Source: Nereocystis luetkeana (Eukaryota; Sar; Phaeophyceae; Laminariales; Laminariaceae). From it: a stretch of 64,000 nucleotides of DNA. Each line of letters begins with the position of its first letter. Within the stretch, counting starts at the first letter, position 1. The DNA lies in the NCBI GenBank assembly GCA_031213475.1, contig JARUPZ010000006.1:4522045-4586044 (forward strand), in the 5' to 3' direction. The position numbers were made by a program, and so were the translations under genes. The notes beneath the pieces were generated by a model that did no database searches, was not told the origin of the DNA, and worked only from the letters and a program-made list of their open reading frames with translations. Positions 37,031 to 49,063 of this stretch are shown here, piece after piece.

Positions 37031-37281
37031 CGCATGCGACGGTAGAAGTGCACCGTTTTTTTTCGGAGGCTCCTTCCCCGCTTGAATAGCTCCATACCTT
37101 ACCCGAAAACTGATTTCAGCAAAAAAAGTCAAATTGCATCTCGATGAATAATCCCATGGCCCAAGTATACAAAACCGTCATTTTTCGAAACAAGATTTGT
37201 CATTCCGACGATTTTGGGTAGGGAGCCCCGTCATTCGGAAAACATTTTAGAGGAGACTTGCTACCCCTATCGCAGAACGCG
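37031..37281. mobile_element. MITE-2 copy 5 (about 250 bp)
   Basis: Left end CGCATGCGACGGTAGAAG, right end CCCTATCGCAGAACGCG, in reverse orientation to copies 1-3. Landmarks: CCCATGGCCCAAGTATAC and GGGAGCCCCGTCATTCGG. The overlapping minus ORF 36677-37132 is the antisense of the element, not a gene. Confidence 0.8.
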
Positions 37282-37529
37282 TCGGAATGCCTCAATCAGT
37301 TCGTATCATACTCCAGGAATTAATGACACCCCAGCGATACTGAGTACTTCTTGAGTTGTGGAGTATCGTCAAACGTGGAAGCAGTTTGGTAAAAGTATCG
37401 CTAACCCTTGCCGTAGAGCGCGTCGTTTCTTCGCCTCTGCCGAGACCGGAGTGCTGGGTAGCCACGGTTCCATGCTGAGAGTACTGTAGGATACACCCAG
37501 CTCTCAACGGCCGATCACTGAAGTATTCA

Positions 37530-37900
37530 AACAACATGGCATATTGCACGAGTGTCAGAGGACAGACAGGGGCCGTGGTTGTATTGACTGCTTTACTCGC
37601 AGGCCGAACGACGAAGGCTTCAATCTGCTGCATATATATATCTATATATATATATATATATATATCTATATCATTATATTCGGCCATGTTCATGGAGCCG
37701 CCCGTTGCTCTCCACAGTAGTAGGGCTGGAGTCTTCTTGAAATTGTCAAAGGAAAGCAGACACCGTTGAAGGGAGTAGGGAACAGAGCCTGTTACGTGAC
37801 CCCGGATCTGAGTTTCGACTCGAAGATAACGCATGCTAAAATAACGCACGCGATGAAAACAGAACGAACAAACACACAAACAAGAGCCCAGAATGGAAAT
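37530..37900. repeat. Dispersed repeat family, copy A
   Basis: GTGTCAGAGGACAGA...GTGGTT...ATTGACTGCTTTACT at 37550-37595, GGCCATGTTCATGGAGCCG at 37682-37700 and GTGACCCCGGATCTGAG at 37796-37812 recur in the same order at 39310-39590. An (AT)n tract (37632-37672) is inside. The GGATCTGAG part is inverted relative to 53701 and 1263. Confidence 0.7.
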
Positions 37901-39304
37901 CATGCGTACTGACAAAACTCGTATGTACCGCTAGTGGCCTTCAGTGGAAACCAGTGCCGACATCACACATTACATGCCGATCACCGCGTTGGCCGCGAGA
38001 ACCAAAGCAGCGTTCTAGGTGGTAGGCAAAGTGCACGAGCTAGAAAAAATGAAGCCGCTGCGAGACACGCGCGTGGCGTTGCCTTAGCCTTTTGCTGCTG
38101 GGCTGTATGTAAGTCACCACGTGATTAGTCGGTCGTCTATTACGGGCCCCGAAAATCTAAATTTCGCCGAAAACATAATGTTTTCAAAATGCTTTATAGG
38201 TGGGGCGTCTGGCATAACACGCATACATACTCTAAGCAGCCACAATCTCCATGCACATGAAAACCCGCAGCAGAGGAGAAACAAAACAAAAAGCACAAGA
38301 GAACAAACGAAGAAAAAACAACTGAGCAACACGGGCAGGCCAGGAGCGGAACGGTTTACAAATATTTGCTAAACTGTGTGACCTACACATCGTCGCTCTG
38401 GTGGACCAATGCACACAAACAGGAGATACGGGAAGCATGCACCTTACGAGGGTGTATCGGTGTAGAACATGCCCTCTAAGTTCGTACTCGTATGCCCCCC
38501 AGCTTTTTTAGTTTGTCAAATAAATGTGGTGCCGCTATGAGTACCTCCGAGAGCGCCTACGGGAGATTTTGAGGCTAAGGGTTACCGCCGTGGAAAATAC
38601 GAGTGAGTGTAACTAGCGCCAATCCTGCTTGTTTGTGTAGATGGGGGCACACCTTTTGACCAGTGCACCACCGGGCGTCAGTCACACATACATGTTGCCG
38701 AGTAATCGGTAAGAGCTTCGAAACTTGAATTGACCGCAAGCCCAGCCCGGCTATATCAATTTTGCGACAAACCAAAACGCAATGCATACAAAATCAGTGA
38801 TATTGAGTAACAATGCGATTATAGTATTCGTACCGCATTCATGTTTGGGGGGGGGTTGGGTGTACCCTTCCTCACGTGCTTTTATTTTCTCCGCATGACA
38901 TAGTTTATCCAAGGTAGAAGCGAAAGAGCCAACGCGACAACCGTGACTTTAGGACCCCTATGCCTCACCCGCCTCACCCTAAGCAAGATGACTTTGAAAA
39001 AACAGTAAACGTGCAAGCCGATCGGCTTTCCCTAGCCTAGTTGACAGTAGTAACAGCAATATAGTCCAACATATTAAATAAATGGTGTTCCAGGGGGGCT
39101 GAATGATTCCTCGGGTCGGGGAGCCTCGTCAGTCCGACCTATACCGCTCCTACTGTAGAACACGTGGGACGTACGCGTCTGACGAGACCAGATGCTGCGC
39201 ACTGACGGTTACACGATTCGACAGTTGTTACTAGTAGTAGTAGTAGTGAATTTTTCCCTCCTGATCACAGTTAGTTGTTAACTAAATGGCGCGCATGGCA
39301 TGTC
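37901..39304. other. No supported gene
   Basis: ATG at 38524 opens a short frame (MWCRYEYLRERLREILRLR) that meets a GTGAGT donor at 38600; this may be a chance start exon. 39085-39172 has a CTACTGTAGAAC end resembling the MITE-2 terminus, without a clear partner. Confidence 0.3.
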
Positions 39305-39620
39305 CGAAGGGGTGTCAGAGGACAGAGGGTTGGCGTGGTTAGATTGATTGCTGTACTGGTCATCGAATAAAGCAGGTGTGACTGCTGCTGCGTGTCTTCT
39401 TGGCCATGTTTCTAGAGCCGTTGGCCTCTAGGCGGAAATCGACGCAAACCTATGTATGTATATATGCGAGAGAAGACATCTATCTTCTGGCAATCAATGC
39501 GAAAGGGAAAGGCACGAATCGTGTACCGGGGAGGACGGAGGAGAGCTTCAAATGTGACCCCGGATCTGAGCTGCGACTGTTGTACTGCTGCTGTAGGAAA
39601 GGAGGGAAACATAATAGAAA
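39305..39620. repeat. Dispersed repeat family, copy B
   Basis: Shares with copy A (37530-37900) the GTGTCAGAGGACAGA block, TTGGCCATGTTTCTAGAGCCG and GTGACCCCGGATCTGAG in order and orientation. It lacks the AT tract. Confidence 0.7.
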
Positions 39621-39753
39621 ATGTGTATGTATGGCACGAGAACAACGTCCACGACGGAATGACATGTACCTTCGGCACGTTTATGTTTTTGTATATTATA
39701 TATGTACGTGCCACCGCGTTGGGCCTTGAGAGGAGAAGGGTGCAGACTATAGG

Positions 39754-40145
39754 TAGACAAAACGGAAAAATGGGAACGAAACAAAAAATGGGAACGGACG
39801 GTTTTTTTTAGAAAGCAAACCAATTGTGTACAACTCCAAGAAAAAAAGTTGACAGTCCTGTGGGGCTGTACAGCAGCCTTCGAATGAGCTGCCGCTCAGG
39901 CTGGAAGTCCTCGGCATCGCCGCGGTAGTCAGCATCTAGAGAAATCACAATAGAGCCAGCGTATATCGCTTTTTGCGCCCACCCGAAGGCACGAGATGGA
40001 GCATGACCGTTCTGACGAGCTCCTCTCACAGGGCTGGCCAAGGGGTTTCGCAGGATCATTTTGGTTCTCTGATACACCACATGGTTCTGGAGATACGGCT
40101 TGGTTCTCATTTTAGGCTTCGTTCCCATTTTTCCGATTTGTCTGT
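39754..40145. mobile_element. TIR element of about 390 bp with an internal antisense ORF
   Basis: The left end AGACAAAACGGAAAAATGGG matches the inverted right end (on the plus strand CCCATTTTTCCGATTTGTCT, 40127-40146); similarity extends over about 42 bp. The minus strand carries an open frame (40128-39808) with protein-like segments FGWAQKAIYAGSIVISLDAD and FQPERQLIRRLLYSP. There is no recognisable transposase motif, so it is probably non-autonomous or carries a captured exon. No clear target-site duplication. Confidence 0.7.
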
Positions 40146-40146
40146 T

Positions 40147-42980
40147 ATTTTATTATTTAAAGGTGGCGATATCAGCATCGACCCATGACACAACCCGGGC
40201 TGCTGTGGGGTAGGCGAATCGAATGTATCGTAGCGATGTTACTGCTAAACGCAGAATCGATAGGAACGTTGTTTTCACGGTATGTATGGTTGTGTCCCTC
40301 AAGGGAGCTATTGTATCGTCGGTTTCCCCGGAAAACTATACTCCGTATTTAATAGTACATAATATATATATATATATATATTCGGTGCTGTGTTTGAAAA
40401 TGTGGTATATATGTCGGGGCACAACATATACTTCGTGTACTGGTAAAGACAAGCATCAACACGTGAACCGCATACGCGTACGAGTACTTCAGGACGGCGG
40501 AAATACGTAACACATACCTGGTACATGCCGGGTGTTAACACAGAACGCACTTTTCAATCAAGATCCAATGCACGTCAGTTAGTTGGTGGCTTTCGCCGAG
40601 CAACCACAGACGCATTAATACCGCAACAGGCGCTGGTGGGTCAATCATGTATTTGGTGTTCCATAGACTATTATGGAGAAACACTGCGGCACATGAAACA
40701 GAAAGCTCACAACAAACCGAAAACGTCCGGGGTGTCCCACCAGTAACTAAAACACCAAACTGAATTGCGTTTGTGAGATCGAAAACAAATACCAAATTCC
40801 TATCTGCGAGCTTGGTGTGATATGCAGCGTGGGTAGGTGTATTGGTGGTAGGTGCTGCTGTGTGCATTCTGGTGGCTGTCGGCATCAGAAGCATTGCCGG
40901 GGACGATGCGTAATGTGGGTATTAGTCTGGGTGTTTTTCCGGGGAGTGCCGCAATGTTAGAAACACTGCGTGTTCCAATCGATTTACAGCCAGCTGTACT
41001 GTTTGCTTGTCATCCAGAGTAAGTACGCCGTGTGCAGGCCCCGTTTTTTCCTAGCGTGTTCCACTATGATTGTATGTAACTGTATTTCACACTGACGACG
41101 AGCTCGAGTGCACGCCGCCGAGGAGGGCCACACCCGTCGCGCTCAGTTATTCCCGTTCTGGATGCTAGACCAAGCATTGGTCAGTACGGCTGGTTGTTCT
41201 TCAGTGATTAGTACTCTTGTAATAAAAAACTGAAATAAATAGACAGACCCCGTCTGCATCTCTATTACAACAAACAGGATGCTCCAGTAACATGGTCACT
41301 ATTTCGAGCGCTATTTTTACCCCTGTGTAACTGCTAGTCAACAACAGTGTATACACATATTCATGCGGCTCATCATGTGCGCATTGTCGAGGCGCCGCGT
41401 ATCTCACCCACGGGGTGCCATAATTGCAGCAGTATGAGTCTGCACTGTTGGCCGTCGCCTAGGAGATGGGTCTGTCCTCCTCAAACGGTAGCACCGCTGT
41501 GTAGCCGACCCGGCAGAAGATTTTTCAGGCAGTAAGTGAGAATATGGTGTAGGAGGAGAAGGAGCTTCTAGGGTGAGACTTGACCAGAAGGGAGACGGTG
41601 ATGATAGTTTTGGTAGTGTGCTGGTGGTGGTGGTGGTGGTGTAGTGGCGGTGATGAAATAGTACAAACGATTGGTGGTGCACGCTCGGAACAACATTCAG
41701 CCGGCAAAATAATCTAATGTACAGTTATTAATAGTATATATATGCAATGAGTGTGTATTGGGCATTGCACCCAGCTACAACAACCGATATGGTTTGGACG
41801 AATACCTGCTATATCTCGTGTTTTCCGCTAGTGAAGGGCGCAATTTCCACGTATATTTTATAGAGCTTCGTAACGTCGCCGAAACTGTTTCCTGGTTTGC
41901 CCTGTTATGTCGAGAGTACAAAACATCGGGAAACATTGTAGAGCCAGTTTATATACCAGGTAGTTCTTAGTTGTTCAGAGTATGTGGCATGTCTTACCAA
42001 ACACTCCGTCGTTCTTCGTTACGGTATAGATATAATATATGAGTTACGTGGGGCTGTCGAACTCGCAGCAATATCTTGTTTTGGCAGGAAAGATGTTCCT
42101 CGAAATTTATAGTTGGTACCAATATATGTTTCGTGGAATATGTACCATAAACGGAAACGTCGGACGATTGAAAAAAATGAACAAATGGACTGAATTACGC
42201 ATTGATTGCAGTTCTAATCGCGGAACAAAGATAGAAGCCCAACGCCGTCAACCGTATACCAGGTATACCAGGTACATATTTTACTTTCTTCTGTCGACCA
42301 CGGGTTCACTCTACAAACCCATTTATACCAGGTTTGCTAGAGTTTGAAGTCACCCCCCCACCCCAATAATAGCCTGGAAGCGACCCTGTACACGCGTGTC
42401 CCGTGCTTATTAGCCCAAGTTTACGAATACCTTTTTGAAGCCTCTCTTCGCCATGTTGTTCACTGTCTGGAACCACGCATCTATCTGTCCGATGTATTTG
42501 TCTAGCAGGGATTTCCCTGTTAGTTGGCCTGCTGGTCATCGAGTAAATCCTTGACACATTACATACATCAATGTACACATTACATACATCAATGTTCATA
42601 CCAGGTGTACTGCCATGATAATTCGTACGGTTTGAACCCAGGATCCCAGGGCAGTAGCCCCCCGTGTCAGTTATTTTTTGTCGGTTTATGACACATATAT
42701 TACCCTTGCAGACTTTCTGGCTCTCGTCACTGTATTGCTTGGTGTTTTAATGTCGAGACTGATCTGAATGCAGCGTTTTCGAGGCTGACACCATCCCTCA
42801 CTACAGTGTACAGCACACTCGGTCATCGCTCGGTCTAATATTTCATTCGCATAATGTCGCCAAAAGAACCATGGTGCATCTGTTTATTATAGATAGACGG
42901 CGTGATGCCCAATTTATTAGTTCATCATAGTATTGCCTCTAATACCAACTTGTTTAAAAGTATATACCAAGGTATACCTC
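40147..42980. other. No supported gene
   Basis: Contains an AT tract (40361-40381), a GGT/CCA-rich stretch (41624-41645) and five of the eleven TACCAGGTA motifs of the window (40515, 41954, 42257, 42266 and nearby variants). ORFs on both strands are short and mirror each other. Confidence 0.35.
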
Positions 42981-42983
42981 ACG

Positions 42984-43110
42984 TACTTCAAAAATCAACT
43001 TTTGCAAGCTCCCTTCGTGCAACGTAGAAAAAAATGTATCTCTCACATACTGTTACTCCGAAATCACCTTTTTTTACAAGCTGCCTTCGTGCAACGTTCC
43101 AAGATATTGT
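42984..43110. repeat. Two-copy tandem repeat of about 75 bp
   Basis: The block ATCA-CTTTT-GCAAGCT-CCTTCGTGCAACGT occurs near 42993-43026 and again near 43066-43098. Confidence 0.75.
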
Positions 43111-43962
43111 CCTTTGCGACGTCATCTTCGAAACACGCATGTGTTCCTGCCCTCCAGCGCTTTGAACACCCGGTCCTTGTCATCTAGCGCCGCTTCACCC
43201 GAAGTCCATCGGAATAATAAGAGTCTTTCGAGCTACCGAGGGGTTCACGCGATCCTCTCTGTCGTATTTCGTGCTCTACATACGCCGCGTTGTGAACTAT
43301 TGCAGACGCCAAAGCAGTACCCTCCTCCATAATCTCTGTAACAACACGTACACTAAATCATCCTCCCTTTCTCCTTCTACCGCAGCACACTGCTGTACAC
43401 ACACAATCATGCACGCTTGACGGGAGAAGAAGGTATCTCTCCCCCAACAAAGCTTGTTTGTCCCGCCGCGTGGTTGGTCGAGATCGTACTTTGCCGTTAC
43501 ATATCGAAAACCCGGGCCGCGATTTTCAATTCACAGCTACTCGTACGGTAACCAACCGACTTCACCTCCCGTATAGAGAGGATGAGGAGCGACGCTCGCT
43601 ACACCGCGTTGTTGGTGGCCCGTGGCGATGATGATGAGTTTCGGCGCGAAGACCTTGCCCCGAGCAAAGACAAGAAGAGCGGAAGGAAGAAGACTGTCTG
43701 CAGCACCTGCAGTGAGACCACGGAAACCGCCTATCACCGCAACGCGGAGACTCACGAATGAACTGGCCGGATGCGTACCGGTGAAAACTGTAGCCCGAAA
43801 CCTGACTATACCTCCAACAGGGCGTGAAGTCTGCCAATGGGTTGGTCTCGTCTGTCTGTCTGTCTGACAGGCAACTAACTACCAACCCGGCCGCGAGAGA
43901 CGAGTTAACCCGTGTTCTTCACACAGTTAGTTGGTTATGCACCCATTTATCTCTATTAACAG
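43111..43962. other. No supported gene
   Basis: Overlapping ORFs 43537-43755 and 43562-43885 (minus) and 43622-43867 (plus) are frame shadows of one another. No splice pair or domain could be defended. Confidence 0.35.
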
Positions 43963-44535
43963 AGTATACTCGGAGTATCGAGTAATTTTCGTACTCTGAC
44001 TATTAGAGTACTGGTGGCCTAAATACTTGGAGTACTGGGAGTATGATCAGTACTTAAAGTCGAGTACAAGCAGTACCCGGAGCACAAACATCTAAATTAC
44101 TCGGAGTACGCCTAGTATCGCGAATAATATTGAACCCAGGAATACTTCATCATCCGAGTTAAATACTCCGAGTAATACTCTAACCCGGAGTACCTTGATG
44201 TATAAAACCCTGAAATACTCCGAGTATTGACTTTTTCGCTGTACGAAACGCCCAAGTGCTCTAAGTACTTAAAGTAGGAGCAGTACCCCCAAATACTTCA
44301 AGTACAGCGAGTATTCCAGAGTAATGAACCCCAAAATACTCGGAGTACTGCAGTATTTCAGAGTATCGAACCCCAAAATAATCCGAGTACAAGCAGTATT
44401 GAGAGTGATCATACCCGAAATACTACGAGTACGAGCAGCACCCCGGAGTATCGAGCCCTGAAATACTCCGAGTACATGAAGTACCTGAATAATTGAAGTA
44501 ATGTATTTCCAATACTCGTTACATTAGTCCGAGGT
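43963..44535. repeat. Degenerate CGAGTACT-rich array
   Basis: GAGTACT or AGTACTC motifs and their partial palindromes occur dozens of times, with a loose period of about 40-50 bp (AACCCCAAAATACTCGGAGT type units, clearest at 44290-44480). Units are highly diverged. The core CCGAGTACTCGG is self-complementary, so the array has many potential short hairpins. Confidence 0.85.
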
Positions 44536-45566
44536 ACTCGGAGCATCTATCTCCACCTTCCCATATTGATATCTTACGAGCATCGTCTGGCCTTTGCTCA
44601 GGAAGACCCAATCCGGCACACTCTTCTTCTGTCGATGACCACCATAGCTACAGTAGCCGTCCTTCGTGCGTGCAGGTACACGTCTCGTACGGCATTTACA
44701 TTTTCCGTGACCATTGCTGCTGCCGTCTCCATCATCCACGTCTTTGTGTTGGTAACTTTGACATCGTTTTCATTTCATTACCCCCCACCAGCACGGCCGT
44801 CTGACCTCTGCTCTGACACCTCGATTTAACACACCTCATCCTCTCGATCACAGTGATAACATTGACGACTGTTCATTCGGATATTTCGGCGCCCGATCCT
44901 GCCGGCACTCCTTGCACCCGTGGCATTTGGATATTTAGTGCTACTCACACTCGCACTTTCTCGCAACATTTAAGCAGTATTTCGAGGTTCGAAATTGAGT
45001 ATTGCTCACACTCCCAATCACTCGCAATGCTCAGGCCTTAAGCACCCTACCTAATAGTCTCCGCATTCAGAGTACAAAATTTGCTCGATACGGAAACAGT
45101 CGACACTCCGAGTGTGGTCCCTCTGCTGTGCGTTTGTCGTATTACCCACAGATTGTATTGCATCGTACTTCTGCAGCCAACGACCAATAAAGCTGCAGTG
45201 TGCGATTTCAGAGAGGGGGCAAGCACATCAAATAAATATTGCGCAATTCATCATTTCAACGCATGTATGTTGAGGTCCTACATAAAGTGACTTACAAAGT
45301 GGTTTTCATTTATTTAAAGCTCGGGGCCACAATTAATGTCTATCCTATGTGTTGGCTCGCCTATTATAATAGCTCCTATATTATCTACAGGAATCTGGCC
45401 CGACGGCCGTGGGGACGGGAGGGTCTTTCATCCCCTAGAATATATATATATATATATACGGTGGGCTCTGCCAACTAGCAAAGCACCGAGAATCGCTCAC
45501 GTACCGTTTATGAGTTTGAGCGATACATTTACGGAGATAGATGGGTGAATTGGAAGTGTCATGTCA
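44536..45566. other. No firm gene; one weak minus-strand frame
   Basis: The minus ORF 44524-44739 ends WVFLSKGQTMLVRYQYGKVE and is protein-like, but it ends inside the adjacent array and has no splice support. An AT tract lies at 45440-45458. Confidence 0.3.
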
Positions 45567-45785
45567 CAGCTTTTTGGTGGTCGCTTTGGCGAGAAGATGG
45601 TTTCCGGGAGACGCGTTTCGGTGGGAGCGAAGTCACAACGTTTTGGTGGCTCGTTTTGTCGAGAAGATGGTTTCCTGGATACGTGTTTTGGTGGGAGCGA
45701 AGTCACAGCGTTTTGATGGCTCCCTTTGGCAAGCAGCTGGTTTTCGGAAGTCGTGCGTTGGTGGGACCCAAGTTCGCAGTGTTTT
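45567..45785. repeat. Tandem repeat of about 70 bp, 3 units
   Basis: Units begin near 45567, 45638 and 45707 with CACAGC/CACAAC-TTTTGGTGG and share GAGAAGATGGTTTC and TGGTGGGAGCGAAGT. The plus-strand peptide reading is a by-product. 45798-45826 and 45868-45890 repeat CACAGCGAGCACGCTGTT separately. Confidence 0.85.
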
Positions 45786-46602
45786 GGCGAACTCACAGCG
45801 AGCACGCTGTTGTTGTTGATCATGACGTGAACGTGGAAAATCTTGTCCTGAGTTAGTTTTTTTTTGGCAAACGCACAGCGAGCACGCTGTTTTAAATAAT
45901 GACGTCAACGTGGGAAATCTCGTCATTACTCTGTTCTCGGATATATTGACGACCCACTGTTTCTTTTATGAGTCAAGCACGTACGTGCCTTGTGGTTGTG
46001 CAATGGTTGTCCATACTCCAGTCGAGAGTGCAGGACTCAAGTAGGGCTTGCTAGAATTCCCAAACGTGGTATACCCTAAAGATGTCCCGCCCATATCTAG
46101 TTCGACGGTCGTAGGGGCTCGGGCGCGCATGCATGAGCGGTGGCTGGAACGTGTCCTTTAGAAATGTTTTTGTCCCTCTCTTTTCTGCACGACAGTATCT
46201 GGGAGTACTATTAATAGGAACAACCCCTTTAGGCTCTGCGTTCTCGACACAGCGGTGTACCCTTGTCCTTGCGCGAATGACCCTCTAAGTAGTATCCACA
46301 TGGCTATTCGTTAGAACCCTAGGCCCTGAACTCTGTGCACGGTCATGCACGCTGCTACCATAATCGGGCATTGAGGTAACTAAGCCCCACTTACGGCCGG
46401 ACCACGACATGAAGGCACCCACGCGTTTTTTTGCTCTTGAAATGGTTGAACCTTTTATATGGTCCCTTTCCCCTTTTTCACGTCGTAAGGTTTAAGATAT
46501 CCCACGCAGGTTGTGTGCACGTGAAATATTTTCGTCGATTATTAGTGCATACATACATGCAAGGATGCGTCGGTATCTTCCCAGCCCCGCCCGGAGGATC
46601 CC

Positions 46603-46947
46603 TCATGAAGCGTTGACGGTGCCCCGTCCTTGGTCCACACGTTGTTCTTGGTTATTATAACGATCTGATATAGTGAACGTGAACGAAGGTGGATGGTCGT
46701 GAATATCAGCAGCATTACAGAGTAGTATGTAGTTAGAGGTCGCATCTATCTGCAGTGTCGTGTCCCTGCTGTACGAGTTCTTACCTCGAGACCTCATCGC
46801 AGTTAGGTTGCAGGACTACTGGTAGGTCGGCGTATTCCATGACTATCTTTATCTGACGGCCTTCGTCCCCTTTGGGCGTGGCCATGATTACCTTAAAGAA
46901 CGCCTGCAAGTGCGCCGGTTGAACATTGCGCCGAGGGGGGCAACAGT
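46603..46947 (-). pseudogene. E9 of the decayed gene (C-terminus), frameshifted
   Basis: Acceptor ACCGTGTCTAG with entry phase 1, as E8 requires. It encodes RRNVQPAHLQAFFKVIMATP, DEGRQIKIVMEYADLPVVL and QPNCDEVSR. At 46785 the reading shifts and continues GKNSYSRDTTLQIDATSNY, LLCNAADIHDHPPSFTFTI and ends at TGA 46603. The sequence at the shift, GAG|GTAAGA, also looks like a splice donor, but the only acceptor restoring frame is 16 nt away, too short for an intron. Confidence 0.55.
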
Positions 46948-47216
46948 CTAGACACGGTCTACGGTGATGTGGCTGACGAGGGCGTTGGCGATGCTGTCAC
47001 TTAGCCGTCGAACATGCGGGAGAGTGTAAGTGAATCGGGTAGCCTGCAGGTACAACACGTCAGAGCATCAACAGCAATGGTTAGTATACCACCCCTGCCG
47101 TGTTGCCTGGATGGTGCAAGGCAATATAATATGGCGCCGCCAATATGTGCAGCGGTACAGCAGCAGAAGTCGGAAGTCACAAAAAACAATACAAAACCAC
47201 ACGGACACAAACCTCG

Positions 47217-47545
47217 TCTAAACAAGGGCGACCCTTGCGAGTACGTTAGATCATACGTACTACGTTTGTTTCACACGCACGAGAAAAACAAAACTCACTC
47301 TCACAAAAATCGCCTAAAGGAAGGGCGACCCTTGCGAGTACGAGATCGTACCTACTACGATTGTTTCACACTCATGCCATTTCGAAGGGATCCGAAACGA
47401 GCTGTGCTCAGGACGGAATTCATTAACAACGGTAGCCCTTGTGAGTACGAAAAAGGAGTGCGTTCCTACAAGCAAAACAAAACACACGCAAACTTCGTCT
47501 AAACAAGGGCGGCCCTTAGGAGAACGTACGAGATCGTACGTAGTA
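47217..47545. repeat. Imperfect tandem repeat, about 100-bp units
   Basis: CTAAACAAGGGCGACCCTTG-type blocks at about 47218, 47315, 47425 and 47500, each followed by GAGTACG and a partial palindrome of the type GATCGTACGTAGTACG. It lies in the E8-E9 intron. Confidence 0.75.
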
Positions 47546-47778
47546 CGTTTCTACAATACCAGGTATCTGGTATAAAACAAGAAGAAAACACGAGAAACCG
47601 GCAAAACAACACCATCCCTTTTGAAGAAGAGATCGTACATTTTGTGTAGACCCGAAACATTTACATTTCTCCAGGAAATCGGCCGCATTTTAAGGAGACA
47701 CCCCAAAACTGACCATCATTGGCGGCCAAACGTCGGCGAGCCTCGCAAGGTTTGCGAATACAAAATCCTTCAACATAC

Positions 47779-47904
47779 CTGGCATCCCCTCAGAGCGGCG
47801 GTAAACCAGTGGCAAAACCCTCGCGACTACTAGTTCGTCATGCCTCCGACCTTGTTTTAGTTGGTAGACCAGCCGGCGGCGGTAACTCGCGAGTGCGAAG
47901 TTTT
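47779..47904 (-). pseudogene. E8 of the decayed gene
   Basis: Acceptor AATTGACAG and donor GTATGT, 126 nt, phase 1 in and out, matching E7 and E9. It encodes NFALASYRRRLVYQLKQGRR and HDELVVARVLPLVYRRSEG. Basic and helical; joined to E7 it reads VYLGMKNFALASYRRRL. Confidence 0.6.
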
Positions 47905-48708
47905 CTGTCAATTTTCTCCCAGACCATGTGTTCACTGACATACTTAAGTCTTGACAAAACAACGCTCACCGTTGTTACTACAAATCTGAACTTATTCTTG
48001 GAAAAATATAAAATCGGTCTCCCTCAAAGAAAAAAAAATCCGGTTTTCCACCGAGCAATTCTCGGGAGTACAAGCTCGACAATAATATGCACATACATGG
48101 TCATCAAGAACGGTATTGACATCCCAGCCCCCGCGATCAGTATCACCCCGATTGTCTTTCTGCACGAACGCCAACTACGTCCTAAAGGGTTCCCGACTAG
48201 CCCCTATCCCCCAAAGTCAACGTTGGTGCCGACATTCCACCAACCCTTTTCCGCAACGAATCGCGCAATCCATCAGAGTTGTTGATGCTCCGGAAGGCCG
48301 TAATTTCTACACAACACAGTATTTCCACGCTCTCTTACTTCCTACTACAGCAGTGTTCACAACGCTGGCGAATTTCAGATGCGCCGACACGATCATGGTA
48401 GCAGTGCTACTCGCCCGCGGTTAGGTCGCGTGCGTCAATTCCGGCCGACCGTCACCTCAACTAGAGACCACCACCACGCTTTCGCTTCGCGTGGTTAACG
48501 TTCGTGCCACCAACCAACCCTCCCTGGCTCAGTTTACCCTAATCTTGCGCAGCTGCACCCCCAGCCCCGCGGTTGTTGCCTCCGGGCGAAACGTCTGCAT
48601 TCCCGGTATTGTCTGCCACTACCCGTATCACCTCGCCCAGCCCAGGGCTCGTGACACCCAGCAACGGCGTCTGCGTTACATCCAACCCTCCCAGCCTCGA
48701 TTTGGAAC

Positions 48709-49063
48709 TCATCCCGAGGTATACAATGCTGTCGAAGGCAAGCTGCACGGCCGCTGCCTGAACCACTGCACAGGGGTCCCAAGTCGCCAAAACCATTGTC
48801 CTTTTCGAGTGGAACCGGCATAAAAGGCCCATATAGACCTCAACGGACAGCACGGACTCAGGCAAGCCGCGTACGCAGTTGCTTTTTTTGGTTGGCTTCG
48901 CCACGTACTCGACGCCCGTGCGTACTGCGCTACCTTCCGTAGCGTTCCGTCGCCAAAGAGACGAGGACGTGAGGTTTGACACCTCGCTTCCCTGGAGAAC
49001 GCAAGGAAACCCGGCGTTGTCTCTCCTCCACGGAGTTGTCGGATCCGCCGGTGATATTTGCAT
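48709..49063 (-). pseudogene. E7 of the decayed gene (possible methyltransferase-like)
   Basis: Acceptor TATTTCGCGCAG, 355 nt, phase 0 in and phase 1 out at a GTTCCA donor after YLGM. It encodes MQISPADPTTPWRRDNAGFP, then EYVAKPTKKSNCVRGLPES, VYMGLLCRFHSKRTMVLATW, DPCAVVQAA and FDSIVYLGM. The arrangement recalls motif X and motif I of beta-class DNA methyltransferases, but a DPPY/DPPW signature is not present and the glycine loop is lost. The open frame continues beyond the donor to 48539, with weaker composition. Confidence 0.55.

Noticed and set aside
36677-37132. 151-codon minus ORF
   Set aside because: Overlaps MITE-2 copy 5 and reads its antisense; no splice or domain support.
48116-48424. 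Plus-strand ORFs opposite E7-E8 of the decayed gene
   Set aside because: Poor composition and mirror frames; no splice pairs.
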